Source of the DNA: JAZDGX01 sp964482205
GTDB taxonomy: Bacteria; Eisenbacteria; RBG-16-71-46; CAIMUX01; WJJG01
Direction: 5' to 3'
Length of the DNA stretch: 64,000 nucleotides
Assembly (NCBI GenBank): GCA_964482205.1
Contig: CAYZWI010000009.1
Coordinates: 85,546 to 149,545, forward strand
The position numbers and the translations under genes are program-made. The notes under the pieces were generated by a model. That model did no database searches. It had not been told where the DNA came from and saw only the letters and a list, made by a program, of their open reading frames with translations. Shown in pieces: positions 1 through 8,214 of the stretch (positions are counted from its first letter, which is position 1; every line of letters starts with the position of its first letter).

Positions 1-1
1 T

Positions 2-442
2 CTCCTCGCGATGATCGCCGTCTTCTTCATCGATCTCGACCATCGCATCATTCCCGATGAAATCAGCATCGGCGGCATCGTCGCCGGACTGCTCCTCGCT
101 CCCACGCTGGGCGTCGGGCGCATGCCCGCGTTGATCGGGGCCCTCGCCGGCGCGGGCGGCCTCCTCCTGATCGCCTTCGCCTACCACAAGCTGCGCGGCA
201 TCAGCGGAATGGGCGGGGGAGACATCAAGCTCGCCGGCGCGATCGGCGCCTTCCTCGGCTGGCCCGGACTGCTGCTCACGCTCGTGATCGGTTCCTTCCT
301 CGGCTCGGCGGTCGGAATCGGCCTCCTGCTGCGCGGCCGCGCGACCGCGAAGAGCGCCCTTCCTTTCGGCTGCTTCCTGGCGCCCGCCGCGGCGTTGGTG
401 CTGCTCGCCGGCCGGGCCATCTGGACCTGGTACATCCACTGA
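2..442 (+). CDS. pilD: Prepilin peptidase (A24A), 3' part only
   Basis: Inner-membrane aspartic protease that cleaves the leader from type IV prepilins or pseudopilins. The reading frame is already open at the left edge, so the N-terminal part, including the usual methyltransferase domain, lies outside the window; the first in-window ATG is at 11. What remains is a hydrophobic, multi-membrane segment carrying both catalytic motifs of the family: an IDLDHRIIPD stretch (first Asp followed by IPD) and GMGGGDIKL, the GxGD motif with the second Asp. It ends with a hydrophobic helix and WTWYIH. A PilT-like ATPase at 18.5 kb suggests that the cell makes type IV pili or a related system. The family call is secure; the exact substrate is inference. 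Confidence 0.9.
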   Translation, partial: LLAMIAVFFIDLDHRIIPDEISIGGIVAGLLLAPTLGVGRMPALIGALAGAGGLLLIAFAYHKLRGISGMGGGDIKLAGAIGAFLGWPGLLLTLVIGSFLGSAVGIGLLLRGRATAKSALPFGCFLAPAAALVLLAGRAIWTWYIH

Positions 443-763
443 AAAGCCGCGCGACCGCCTGAGGTTTTCGGCACCCCGTCGGCGCGCCTCCCGCGGGTTC
501 CCCGGCATCCTGCCGGCGCACGGCGCGCGTCCGGCCGCCCGCGACATGCTCTGAGCATGTCGCTCCCTATCGTTGATCGGGGCGGCTTCCGCCTGCTTGC
601 GAAAGAGCCTCTCGTGTGGTCCACTCGTCGTCGTCTCGCGGCTGCGCTCTTCACGCCGCTTCTATGAGAGGCCTGCGCTGGGCGCTGGATGTTCCGTGAG
701 GGGATCGCCGCGAACCCACGATCGAGCAGGAAGGGTCGCGCGCAGGGCGCCGGGAGAAGACGA
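443..763. other. Intergenic region with a perfect palindrome
   Basis: This 321-bp gap between the peptidase gene and the heptose kinase gene holds no convincing gene. Its one clear structure is the palindrome at 541-563, listed separately. I saw no convincing sigma-70 promoter; the best -35 match (TTGATC at 573) has no partner at the right distance. Confidence 0.5.
541..563. promoter_or_regulatory. Perfect 11-bp inverted repeat
   Basis: Two perfect 11-bp arms (541-551, gcgacatgctc, and 553-563) flank a single central T. Read as RNA it could fold into a 10-bp stem with a 3-nt loop, but no run of T follows, so it fits an intrinsic terminator poorly. The symmetry and its position about 200 bp before the heptose genes are also compatible with an operator for a dimeric regulator. 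Function is unknown. Confidence 0.4.
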
Positions 764-1831
764 ATGAGCCATTCCACGCGACGCATCGGCCGAGTGCTCG
801 AGCGCTTCACCGGCCGGCGGGTGCTCATTCTCGGCGACGCCATGCTCGATCACTACATCTGGGGCGAGAGCAGCCGCATTTCTCCCGAAGCTCCCATCCC
901 GATCGTCACGGTGAGCGAGGAGAGCTCGCGGCTCGGAGGGGCGGCGAATGTCGCCCACAACATCCGCGTTCTCGGAGGAGAGGCGCTTCTCGTCTCGGTG
1001 ATCGGCTCGGACGAAGCGGGCCGCCAGCTCACCGACACGCTTTCCCGCCAGGGCATCGCCACCGACAGCCTGGTCGTCGATCCCGACCGGCCCACCGTCA
1101 AGAAGAGCCGCGTGATCGCTCGCAGCCAGCAGGTCGTGCGGCTGGACCGCGAGCGCACCGACGAACTGAGCGGTCCCGTGCTCGAGCAGCTCTCCGAGCG
1201 CATCCGGGCCGCGCTCGCCGGCGCCCATGCCATCGTGATCTCCGATTACGGCAAGGGAGTGATCTGCAAGCCGCTGCTCGACACCTGGCTTCCGCGCTTC
1301 AACGGCTCCGGGCTTCCCGTGTGCGTCGATCCGAAGGAGACCCACTTCCACAGCTATCGCGGCGTGACGGTGCTCACCCCCAATCTCGGCGAAGCCTCTT
1401 TCGCGGCGGGCACGCGCATTCGCGACGAGGCATCGCTGGAATCCGCGGGCCGTGCGCTGCTGCGTCAGCTCGGAGCGCATCATCTGCTCATCACGCGGGG
1501 TGAAGAGGGCATGTCGCTCTTCACCGAAGGAAGTCCGCGCATGGACATCGCCGCGGTTGGGCGCGAGGTCTACGATGTGACCGGGGCAGGCGACACGGTC
1601 GTCGGCGCGCTTGCGCTGGCGCTCGCCGCCGGAGCGAGCATGGAGGAGGCGACGCGTCTCGCCAACCACGCCGCCGGAAGAGTGATCCGCGAATTGGGGA
1701 CTTCCACGGTCACTCGCGAGGAGATCCTCGAGAGCTGGACAAACGGCGAAAGCTCCGAGTCACGAGAAGCGCCAGCGCATGCGGAAGAATCGCCGCCGAT
1801 GCCTCCGAAACCGGACGCGCGCCCCGATTAG
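764..1831 (+). CDS. rfaE1: D-glycero-beta-D-manno-heptose-7-phosphate kinase
   Basis: Cytosolic PfkB/ribokinase-family enzyme that phosphorylates heptose-7-phosphate at C1 in the pathway to ADP-heptose for lipopolysaccharide inner core. The 355-residue product shows RVLILGDAMLDHYIWG near the N-terminus, a GGAANVA substrate-binding stretch, and the PfkB signature VTGAGDTVVGALALAL with the catalytic Asp near the C-terminus. The frame is open upstream to 689, but ATG 764 is preferred because a GGGAGAAG ribosome site sits just before it and conserved sequence starts soon after. In E. coli this activity is fused to the adenylyltransferase as HldE; here the partner is a separate gene directly downstream. 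The last 25 residues are a charged tail of no known role. Confidence 0.93.
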   Translation: MSHSTRRIGRVLERFTGRRVLILGDAMLDHYIWGESSRISPEAPIPIVTVSEESSRLGGAANVAHNIRVLGGEALLVSVIGSDEAGRQLTDTLSRQGIATDSLVVDPDRPTVKKSRVIARSQQVVRLDRERTDELSGPVLEQLSERIRAALAGAHAIVISDYGKGVICKPLLDTWLPRFNGSGLPVCVDPKETHFHSYRGVTVLTPNLGEASFAAGTRIRDEASLESAGRALLRQLGAHHLLITRGEEGMSLFTEGSPRMDIAAVGREVYDVTGAGDTVVGALALALAAGASMEEATRLANHAAGRVIRELGTSTVTREEILESWTNGESSESREAPAHAEESPPMPPKPDARPD

Positions 1832-1926
1832 GCTGCCATGCGGGCAGTGGGCGCGCCGCGCTCCGCCACGAACACGAGGGAAGCAGAACGACCGCGCCTT
1901 TGCGCGCGCCACAAAGCGGAGACGAT

Positions 1927-2433
1927 GTGCAACGGGCCAAGGAGCGCGTGCTCGAACTCGCCGATCTCCTCGAACGCCTGAAAGAAGAGCGGGCGCAGGG
2001 CAGGAAGATCGTCTTCACGAACGGCTGCTTCGACATCCTGCACGCCGGCCATCTGCGGCTGCTCGAAGAAGCGGCTTCCTTCGGCGACCGCCTGATCGTC
2101 GGCTTGAATTCGGATGCGTCCGTCCGGCGATTGAAAGGGGAAGGCCGTCCGCTCGTCGGCCAGGAAGATCGCGCCCTTCTTCTCGCGGGCCTGCGCGCGG
2201 TCGATTGGGTGGTGCTCTTCGAGGAAGACACACCCTTGCGCGTGATCGAGAAGATCCTCCCGGATGTCCTCGTGAAGGGGGCCGATTACCCGGTCGACGG
2301 CGTCGTGGGACGGGGCGTCGTCGAATCGCGGGGCGGCAAGGTCGTGCGCCTGCCGCTTCTTCCCGGGCGGTCCACGAGCGCGCTTCTGGACTTGCTCAAG
2401 AATGCGCGCGGGCAGGGGCGCAGCGGGGAGTAG
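1927..2433 (+). CDS. rfaE2: Heptose-1-phosphate adenylyltransferase
   Basis: Cytidylyltransferase-fold enzyme that makes ADP-D-glycero-beta-D-manno-heptose from heptose-1-phosphate and ATP, the last nucleotide-activation step before epimerisation. It carries the nucleotidyl-transfer motif TNGCFDILHAGH, then GLNSDASVRRLKG and, near the C-terminus, PGRSTSALL. The product is about 168 residues, normal for a stand-alone RfaE2. GTG 1927 is chosen because AGCGGAG lies five bases upstream; TTG 1900 in the same frame is an alternative giving 177 residues. It follows the kinase gene by about 95 bp and is probably co-transcribed with it. The phosphatase (GmhB) and isomerase (GmhA) of the pathway are not in the window. 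Confidence 0.92.
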   Translation: MQRAKERVLELADLLERLKEERAQGRKIVFTNGCFDILHAGHLRLLEEAASFGDRLIVGLNSDASVRRLKGEGRPLVGQEDRALLLAGLRAVDWVVLFEEDTPLRVIEKILPDVLVKGADYPVDGVVGRGVVESRGGKVVRLPLLPGRSTSALLDLLKNARGQGRSGE

Positions 2434-2760
2434 CCGCATCCCTGAAACCGCGTCCGCTCCGGGCCGGAAATGGGCTGCCTTCCCGGCCCACAACCGCCAC
2501 GGCATCCCGAACCGATCTGGAACGCCTGCCTCCTATCTCTTTGTCTTCTCGAAGGCTCCGGAGCCCGAAGCCGAGCACGAGCATGGATGGCAGCGGTGGA
2601 CGGCTCTGGCGGCGGCCGGCCGCTTTCACGCGCTTCGCGCGGTCGACTTTGACTTCCCGCCGGCGTTCTGATACTCTCCGGCGTTTGTCATTTGGATCGT
2701 CACGCGGCGCTAGGGGCGTGTCGCCAGGAATTCCACGCCCCGCGGGAATAGGGAGGATGT
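2434..2760. other. Intergenic region with a hairpin and a promoter
   Basis: No supported gene lies here. At 2461-2489 a 7-bp stem (GGGCCGG with CCGGCCC) follows the heptose operon, without a T-run. A good promoter candidate for the downstream GTPase is at 2649-2677. Confidence 0.5.
2649..2677 (+). promoter_or_regulatory. Candidate sigma-70 promoter for the cDPGS-like gene
   Basis: TTGACT (2649-2654), a 17-bp spacer, then TACTCT (2672-2677) preceded by TGA, giving an extended -10. Transcription would begin near 2684, about 77 nt before the ATG at 2761. The same architecture recurs before other operons in the window. Confidence 0.5.
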
Positions 2761-4089
2761 ATGCAGGCGGGTCGAAGACGCATCGTGATTCTCGGGGCGG
2801 GCGGCAGGGACTTCCACAATTTCAACATGGTCTACCGGCGCGACCCCTCGGTGGAGATCGTCGCCTTCACGGCCGCCCAGATTCCCGGAATCGACAAACG
2901 CTACTATCCGCCTGTTCTTGCGGGCGAGCTCTATCCCAAGGGCATCCCGATCGTGCCCGAGGAGACGCTTCCCGATCTCGTCGCCCGCGAGAAGATCGAT
3001 GAAGTCGTGCTCGCCTACTCGGATCTTTCGAGTGAGACCGTGATGGCGAAGGCCGCCTGGGTGCAATGCCTCGGCCCGCACTTCACCCTGCTCGGGACCG
3101 CCGCCACGCAGGCGCGCAGCACGAAGCCGGTGATCGCGATCCAGGCGGTGCGCACCGGCAGCGGCAAGAGCCAGACTTCCCGGCGAGTCTCCTCGATTCT
3201 CCACAAGCTCGGCAAGAAGGCGGTCGCCGTCCGCCATCCGATGCCGTATGGCGATCTCGCCCGGCAGGGCGTGCAGCGCTTCGCGACCATCGAGGATCTC
3301 GCCCGGCATGAATGCACGATCGAGGAGATGGAAGAGTACGAACCGCACATCATGAACGGAACGATCTGCTACGCCGGCGTGGACTACGAAGCGATCCTGC
3401 GCGAAGCGGAGAAGGAAGCCGATGTCGTCATCTGGGACGGCGGCAACAACGACTTCTCCTTCTACAAGCCCGATCTGACGATCACGATCCTCGACGCGCA
3501 CCGTCCGGGCCACGAGCTTTCGTACTATCCGGGCCGCACCTGTTTCCTGAATGCCGATGTGCTGCTCATCAACAAGATCGATACGGCGGAACCGGCGGCG
3601 GTGGAAGTCGTGCGCGCGAACATCCGCCGGTACAATCCGCGCGCGACGGTGATCGACGCGGCCTCTCCGCTCTTCGTCGATGACCCCACGCTCGTCACCG
3701 GCAAGCGCGTGCTGGTGGTCGAGGACGGCCCCACGCTGACGCACGGAGGCATGGCCTATGGCGCGGGAGTGCTCGCGGCGCGCAAGCTCGGGGCGGCCGA
3801 GCTGATCGATCCGCGGCCATGGCTGGTGGGCAGTCTGGCGGATACCTTCAAGATCTATCCCGGCATCGGCACCCTGCTGCCCGCCATGGGATATGGGGAG
3901 GAGCAAGTGCGCGACCTGGAGCGCACGATTGCGCAAGTGCCGTGCGATGCCGTGGTCATCGGCACTCCCATCGATCTGCGCAGGATCGTGCGGATCAAAC
4001 AGCCCTCCTGCCGGGTGAACTATGAGCTGCAGGAAATCGGCCAGCCGACGCTCGAGGATGTGATCTCCGCGTTCCTTTCCCGCCGGTAG
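2761..4089 (+). CDS. Cyclic 2,3-diphosphoglycerate synthetase-like GTPase
   Basis: The 442-residue product resembles the predicted-GTPase family that includes archaeal cyclic 2,3-diphosphoglycerate synthetase. An N-terminal Rossmann-like stretch (RRIVILGAGGRDFHNFN) is followed by a P-loop, RTGSGKSQTS, at residues 131-140, a DVVIWDGGNND segment and an INKID base-recognition motif (NKxD). The C-terminal part has an LLPAMGYG segment and ends in PTLEDVISAFL. The archaeal enzyme closes 2,3-diphosphoglycerate into a cyclic anhydride; whether bacterial homologues do this is not settled, so function is inferred only at family level. A strong GGGAGG ribosome site precedes the ATG. It appears to have its own promoter, and no other glycolytic gene is adjacent. 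Confidence 0.8.
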   Translation: MQAGRRRIVILGAGGRDFHNFNMVYRRDPSVEIVAFTAAQIPGIDKRYYPPVLAGELYPKGIPIVPEETLPDLVAREKIDEVVLAYSDLSSETVMAKAAWVQCLGPHFTLLGTAATQARSTKPVIAIQAVRTGSGKSQTSRRVSSILHKLGKKAVAVRHPMPYGDLARQGVQRFATIEDLARHECTIEEMEEYEPHIMNGTICYAGVDYEAILREAEKEADVVIWDGGNNDFSFYKPDLTITILDAHRPGHELSYYPGRTCFLNADVLLINKIDTAEPAAVEVVRANIRRYNPRATVIDAASPLFVDDPTLVTGKRVLVVEDGPTLTHGGMAYGAGVLAARKLGAAELIDPRPWLVGSLADTFKIYPGIGTLLPAMGYGEEQVRDLERTIAQVPCDAVVIGTPIDLRRIVRIKQPSCRVNYELQEIGQPTLEDVISAFLSRR

Positions 4090-4105
4090 CCTGGGTAGGG
4101 CCGGC

Positions 4106-4173
4106 CCTCGGCAAGGGCACGGCCACGGGGAGGGCTGGCAGCCTCGGCAAGGGCGCAGCCACGGCGAGGGCAG
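4106..4173. repeat. 36-bp imperfect tandem repeat, two copies
   Basis: Two near-identical units, each beginning CCTCGGCAAGGGC, start at 4106 and 4142. They lie in the gap between the GTPase gene and ndk. No function is suggested by position. Confidence 0.6.
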
Positions 4174-4243
4174 GGATGCCGGCGAATGGGCAGACAACAG
4201 GCCGGGACGGCGACAGTCTCTACGAGTCGCGGGGGAGGCTCGC

Positions 4244-4666
4244 TTGCAGCAGACGCTCTTGATGATCAAGCCCGACGCGGTTTCGCGCGGGATGGCGGGG
4301 AGGATCCTCGCCCGCCTGGAGGCGGAAGGCTTCGCCATCCGCAGGCTGAAGCTCGTCCACTTGCAGCGGGAAGAGGCGCGCCGCTTCTATGCCGTGCACG
4401 AGGGCAAGCCCTTCCTCGAGGGACTGGTCGATTACATCTCATCGGGCCCCTTGTGCGCGGTGGTGCTCGAGCGCGAAGATGCGATCGTGCGTCTGCGGGC
4501 TCTGGTGGGGGCGACCGATCCCGCCGCCGCGGCGGAGGGGACGATTCGCAAGGAATTCGGCATCGACCGCACCCACAATGCGGTGCACGCATCCGACGCG
4601 CCGGAAACGGCCGCGGTGGAGATCGCGTTCTTTGGATTGACCCTCTCCCGCGAGGGAGGCCGCTAG
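4244..4666 (+). CDS. ndk: Nucleoside diphosphate kinase
   Basis: Cytosolic enzyme that moves the gamma-phosphate between nucleoside triphosphates and diphosphates through a phosphohistidine. The 140-residue length is typical. Visible motifs are the ATP-site Lys in LLMIKPDAV, RPxx-type residues in the middle, and the active-site stretch HNAVHASDAP with catalytic His115. The start is TTG at 4244, supported by a GGGGGAGG ribosome site five bases upstream and by the standard position of the conserved IKPD motif. The next gene starts only a few bases after the stop, so ndk probably begins the ndk-DUF177-rpmF-plsX transcription unit. Confidence 0.96.
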   Translation: MQQTLLMIKPDAVSRGMAGRILARLEAEGFAIRRLKLVHLQREEARRFYAVHEGKPFLEGLVDYISSGPLCAVVLEREDAIVRLRALVGATDPAAAAEGTIRKEFGIDRTHNAVHASDAPETAAVEIAFFGLTLSREGGR

Positions 4667-4668
4667 GA

Positions 4669-5217
4669 ATGGACGGCGTCCTGCGCTTCGTGCTGCGCGA
4701 CATCTCGCAGGGCGAGAGCGCGCGCACGGCCGAGCTGGCCGCGGCGGATCTCGACCTGCTGGTCGCCGACGCCGAGTTCGCCGGCCCCGTGCGGGTCGAG
4801 CTCTCGCTCGTCCGCGTGGATGAGCAGGTGCAGTTTCGCGGCCGGGCGCTCTTGCGCGTGCGCCAGCAATGCGTGCGCTGCCTCGATCCGGTCGAGTGCG
4901 AGCTGCAGGTGCCGATCGAGGCGGTCGCCCGGCGAAGGGGCGTGCGGGAGACCGATCGGCTTGCGGCCGATGGGCTGATCCTGCACGACGGCGAGGAAAT
5001 CGATCTCGCCGGCGAAGTGCGCGAGCTCATTCTGCTCGGCATTCCGCAGACGCCCGTCTGCCGCGAGGATTGTCCCGGCCTCTGCCCGCAGTGCGGGGCG
5101 CAGCGCAGCGCGGGGGCATGCGGATGCGAGAAAGTGGAACCGGTCGACCCGCGCTGGCGCGGTCTGCAATCGCTTCAAGACGCGCCGAAGCCTCGATCGA
5201 AAGAGAGAACGAAGTAA
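4669..5217 (+). CDS. DUF177 (YceD-like) protein
   Basis: The 182-residue product belongs to the DUF177/YceD family, found beside rpmF in many bacteria and linked in E. coli and plants to accumulation of 23S rRNA. It has CVRCLD in the middle and a Cys-rich C-terminal segment (CREDCPGLCPQCG) that probably binds zinc. ATG 4669 lies two bases after the ndk stop and behind a GAGGGAGG site; the frame extends further upstream inside ndk but that portion is not expected to be translated. Placement directly before rpmF is the usual arrangement and supports a role in large-subunit assembly. Confidence 0.85.
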   Translation: MDGVLRFVLRDISQGESARTAELAAADLDLLVADAEFAGPVRVELSLVRVDEQVQFRGRALLRVRQQCVRCLDPVECELQVPIEAVARRRGVRETDRLAADGLILHDGEEIDLAGEVRELILLGIPQTPVCREDCPGLCPQCGAQRSAGACGCEKVEPVDPRWRGLQSLQDAPKPRSKERTK

Positions 5218-5295
5218 GCCCGGCTGGCCCGCATTGCGCGGGCCGCATGAAGCCGCCCGGATGGGCGCGCTTCCTGGAAACGAAAGGAGTGCTCC

Positions 5296-5481
5296 ATGGC
5301 TGTCCCGAAGCGTCGTCATTCGCGCCAGCGCCAGGCCAAGCGCCGCGCGAACTGGAAGGCCTCGGCGCCGGTCGCCGCCGTCGCCTGCCCTCATTGCGGC
5401 CAGGCGAAGCGGCCGCACCGGATCTGCCCTCATTGCGGCCATTATCGCGGCGAAGAGGTCCTTCTCGTGAAGGAAGAGTAG
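5296..5481 (+). CDS. rpmF: 50S ribosomal protein L32
   Basis: Small basic ribosomal protein of 61 residues. It starts MAVPKRRHSRQRQAKRR, the usual L32 N-terminus, and carries two CPHCG pairs that form a four-Cys zinc site, so this is the zinc-binding (C+) form. An AAAGGAG site precedes the ATG. Its place between DUF177 and plsX is the common bacterial arrangement that couples ribosome and lipid synthesis. Confidence 0.97.
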   Translation: MAVPKRRHSRQRQAKRRANWKASAPVAAVACPHCGQAKRPHRICPHCGHYRGEEVLLVKEE

Positions 5482-5582
5482 CTCGCGCCGCTCCGTCGTC
5501 GCCTTCCAACGGCGCGTCCGTCGCCCGGCCTTCCGCCGGGCTCGTTCCACGCCGTCCGGCTCAACTCGAGGAATGACGATCG

Positions 5583-6632
5583 ATGTTCGACTCCACTCGC
5601 CGCGTGCGAATCGCGCTCGACGCCATGGGCGGCGACCACGGCCCCGAGATCGTCATTCGCGGCGCCATCGAGGCGTTGCGGACGATCGAGGGGAATTTCG
5701 AGATCCTGCTCGTAGGCAATGAGCCGGTCATCTGGGAGATCTTGTCCCGGCTGGACCCCGGTCCCTTGCCTCTCTTCAGCGTCCACGCCGAGGAGCAGGT
5801 GGAAATGGCGGAGAAGGCGCCGCGCGCTTTCCGCACGAAGCCCCGTTCCTCGATTGCCGTCTGCACCAGCCTGGTCGGCCGCCAGAGGGCTCAGGCGCTG
5901 GTCAGTGCGGGCAACACCGGGGCCGTGGTCGCCGCCTCGCTCCTCAACCTCGGCCGCATGCCGGGCATCCACCGGCCGGCGATCGCCGTGACCTTCCCGA
6001 CCGCCCGGGGCCACTGCGTCGTCCTCGATGTCGGCGCGAACGCCGACTGCAAGCCGGTGCACCTCTTTCAGTTCGCGCTGATGGGACGGATCTTCGCCAA
6101 CGTCGTGCTCGGGATCTCTCAGCCCCGGGTGGGGCTGATGAACATCGGCGAGGAGCCCACCAAGGGAAGCGCGCTTGCCCAGGCGGCCCATCATCTGCTG
6201 GCCGCGGAGCGCGAGCGGCTGAACTTCGTCGGTAATGTCGAGGGCCGGGACATTTTCGATGGCGGAGCGGATGTCGTTGTATGTGACGGCTTTACAGGCA
6301 ATGTCATCCTCAAGCTGGCGGGCAGTATCGCCTCTTTCGGGGGGCGGATGGCGGCGAACGCCCTGAAGCGCAGCCTCATCTATCAGATGGGCGCGCTTCT
6401 GCTGAAGCCGGCGATCATGGATCTGAAGCGCCGGTTCGACTACGAAGAATACGGCGGGGCTTTGCTGCTCGGCACTCGCGGCATCTCCGTCATCTGCCAC
6501 GGCAAGTCTTCTCCGCGGGCGATCAAGAACGCCCTCCGGGTGGCCTTGCGGGCAACCGAGCGTGATATGGAAGGTATTATCGCGCAAGAGCTTGCAGGGC
6601 AGGAGCCGACCGTCCTCCCGGTCGCCCGGTAG
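5583..6632 (+). CDS. plsX: Phosphate acyltransferase PlsX
   Basis: Converts acyl-ACP to acyl-phosphate, which feeds PlsY in phosphatidic acid synthesis; a peripheral membrane enzyme. The 349-residue product begins with the characteristic RIALDAMGGDHGPE and contains SAGNTGAVVAASL, LDVGANADCKP, and NIGEEPTKG, all family hallmarks. A GAGGA site lies ten bases before ATG 5583. A strong hairpin right after the stop (6642-6665) separates it from fabD. The usual neighbour fabH is absent here. Confidence 0.97.
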   Translation: MFDSTRRVRIALDAMGGDHGPEIVIRGAIEALRTIEGNFEILLVGNEPVIWEILSRLDPGPLPLFSVHAEEQVEMAEKAPRAFRTKPRSSIAVCTSLVGRQRAQALVSAGNTGAVVAASLLNLGRMPGIHRPAIAVTFPTARGHCVVLDVGANADCKPVHLFQFALMGRIFANVVLGISQPRVGLMNIGEEPTKGSALAQAAHHLLAAERERLNFVGNVEGRDIFDGGADVVVCDGFTGNVILKLAGSIASFGGRMAANALKRSLIYQMGALLLKPAIMDLKRRFDYEEYGGALLLGTRGISVICHGKSSPRAIKNALRVALRATERDMEGIIAQELAGQEPTVLPVAR

Positions 6633-6641
6633 GGCCTGTCA

Positions 6642-6665
6642 GCGTCCCAAGAACGCTTGGGACGC
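6642..6665 (+). terminator. Strong hairpin after plsX, no T-run
   Basis: Perfect 10-bp stem (6642-6651 with 6656-6665) around the tetraloop AACG, beginning ten bases after the plsX stop. There is no downstream T-run, so it may slow or process the transcript rather than act as a textbook intrinsic terminator. Confidence 0.5.
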
Positions 6666-6741
6666 GGCCGACGCGGTCATCGGCCGGCCCGTTTTCATCC
6701 AGGGCGCCGGATCCGGCGGGCTCTTCCAGGGGCGAAAGTGC

Positions 6742-6793
6742 TTGCAAGGCTTGCCGGATGAGTCTAAAAGGGTCCAACTCGGGTGAATATACT
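6742..6793 (+). promoter_or_regulatory. Weak promoter candidates before fabD
   Basis: TTGCAA (6742-6747), 17 bp, then TAAAAG (6765-6770) is one pairing; an isolated TATACT at 6788-6793 is a better -10 but has no -35 at the right distance. Together with the hairpin upstream they suggest, weakly, a separate start for the fabD-acpP-fabF-rnc unit. Confidence 0.3.
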
Positions 6794-6867
6794 GCGGCCG
6801 AGCGTGCAGCCACCACGCCGGCCGTCAAAGGAAGGGGCGCCCAAACTCCGGCTGGCGCCGAAAAACC

Positions 6868-7821
6868 ATGAAAGTACTTCTCTTTCCTGGACAGGGCTCG
6901 CAGTTCGTGGGGATGGCCCGCGATCTATGTGAGTCATTCCCTTCGGCCAAGGCGATCTGCGACCGGGCCGACGAGGTCCTCGGCTTTTCCCTGAGCAAGA
7001 TCATGTTCGAGGGGCCCGAGGAGACTCTCCGGCAGACGCATAACGCCCAGCCCGCGATTCTCGTTCACTCCATGGCCGCCTGGTCGGTCCTGGAGCCGGC
7101 CTGGAAGACGGAGCAGTTTCTGGCGGCGGGCCACAGCCTCGGCGAGTACAGCGCGCATGTGGCGGCCGGCGTTCTCGCATTCGACGACGCGGTCAAGCTG
7201 GTTCGGCGGCGCGGCGAGCTGATGCTCGAAGCCGGGCGGCAGAACCCAGGCACGATGGCGGCGGTCTTGAACGCGAGCTTCGACCAGGTGCGCGCCGCCT
7301 GCCTCGAAGTCGACGGGCTGGTCGTTCCCGCGAACTGGAACTCCCCGGCCCAAGTGGTCATCTCCGGCGAGCACTCCGCTGTCCGGGCGGCCACCGAGAC
7401 GCTGAAGAAGGCGGGCGTGCGCAAGGTCATCGAGCTCAAGGTGAGCGGGGCGTTCCATTCCCCTCTCATGGAGCCCGCCGCTACCGGGCTCGAAGAGGCC
7501 TTGGCGGGTGTTGCCCTGAACGACGCGCGCTTCCCGGTGATCGCCAACGCCACGGGGGAGCCGGTGACGGAGGGCGCCGAAGCCCGCCGGCTGCTGGTCA
7601 GGCAGCTCCTGAGCCCGGTTCTTTGGGAGCCGACGCTCCGCCGGCTGGTGGAGTCGCATCCGGACGAGTTTTGCGAAATCGGTCCTGGGCAGGTGCTGAA
7701 GGGCCTGCTCAAGGCCACTTCTCCCGAACAGACCTGCCGCTCCCTTGGGACGGCCGGCGAGCTGCGCGAAGCTCTCGGCCTGCCCGCGGAGCGGGAGGCC
7801 GTGTCCGAGGAGAGCCGCTGA
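6868..7821 (+). CDS. fabD: Malonyl-CoA:ACP transacylase
   Basis: Loads malonyl groups onto acyl carrier protein for fatty-acid elongation in the cytosol. The 317-residue length is typical. It starts with the FPGQGSQFVGM motif and carries the nucleophile elbow GHSLGEYSA with Ser90, plus the catalytic His in the GAFHSPLM segment near residue 200. No strong ribosome site is visible, but the start is fixed by the conserved N-terminus. It is followed after about 95 bp by acpP. Confidence 0.97.
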   Translation: MKVLLFPGQGSQFVGMARDLCESFPSAKAICDRADEVLGFSLSKIMFEGPEETLRQTHNAQPAILVHSMAAWSVLEPAWKTEQFLAAGHSLGEYSAHVAAGVLAFDDAVKLVRRRGELMLEAGRQNPGTMAAVLNASFDQVRAACLEVDGLVVPANWNSPAQVVISGEHSAVRAATETLKKAGVRKVIELKVSGAFHSPLMEPAATGLEEALAGVALNDARFPVIANATGEPVTEGAEARRLLVRQLLSPVLWEPTLRRLVESHPDEFCEIGPGQVLKGLLKATSPEQTCRSLGTAGELREALGLPAEREAVSEESR

Positions 7822-7916
7822 TCGGTAGCCTGTCCCGCCCTCGAAGAGGCGGGGCGGGGCTGCATGGACGGAAATCCGACAGGCAGAGACGCTGTGTTCG
7901 AGCAAGGAGGAGCACA

Positions 7917-8165
7917 ATGGACTACGCCCAGAAGGTGCGCGAGATCATCGTGGAGCAGCTTGGCGTCACCCCCGAGCAGGTGGTTCCCGAGGCTTCGTTC
8001 ATCGACGATTTAGGAGCCGATTCGCTGGATACGGTCGAGCTCGTCATGGCCTTCGAGGACGCGTTCAGCGTCGAAATCCCCGATGAGGATGCCGAGAAGC
8101 TGACCCGCGTCGGAGACGCGATCGAATATCTGAAGACCCGGCTTGCGGAGAAGGCCAACGGCTAA
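7917..8165 (+). CDS. acpP: Acyl carrier protein
   Basis: Acidic 82-residue carrier whose Ser36, in the LGADSLDTVE motif, receives the 4'-phosphopantetheine arm that holds growing acyl chains. The start is ATG 7917 behind a strong AAGGAGG site. It lies between fabD and fabF, the standard order, although the reductase gene fabG that usually precedes acpP is missing. Confidence 0.97.
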   Translation: MDYAQKVREIIVEQLGVTPEQVVPEASFIDDLGADSLDTVELVMAFEDAFSVEIPDEDAEKLTRVGDAIEYLKTRLAEKANG

Positions 8166-8214
8166 GCGGCGCGACTCGAACACCAATCCGGTCGCTTCAC
8201 CGAAAGGAATCGCG

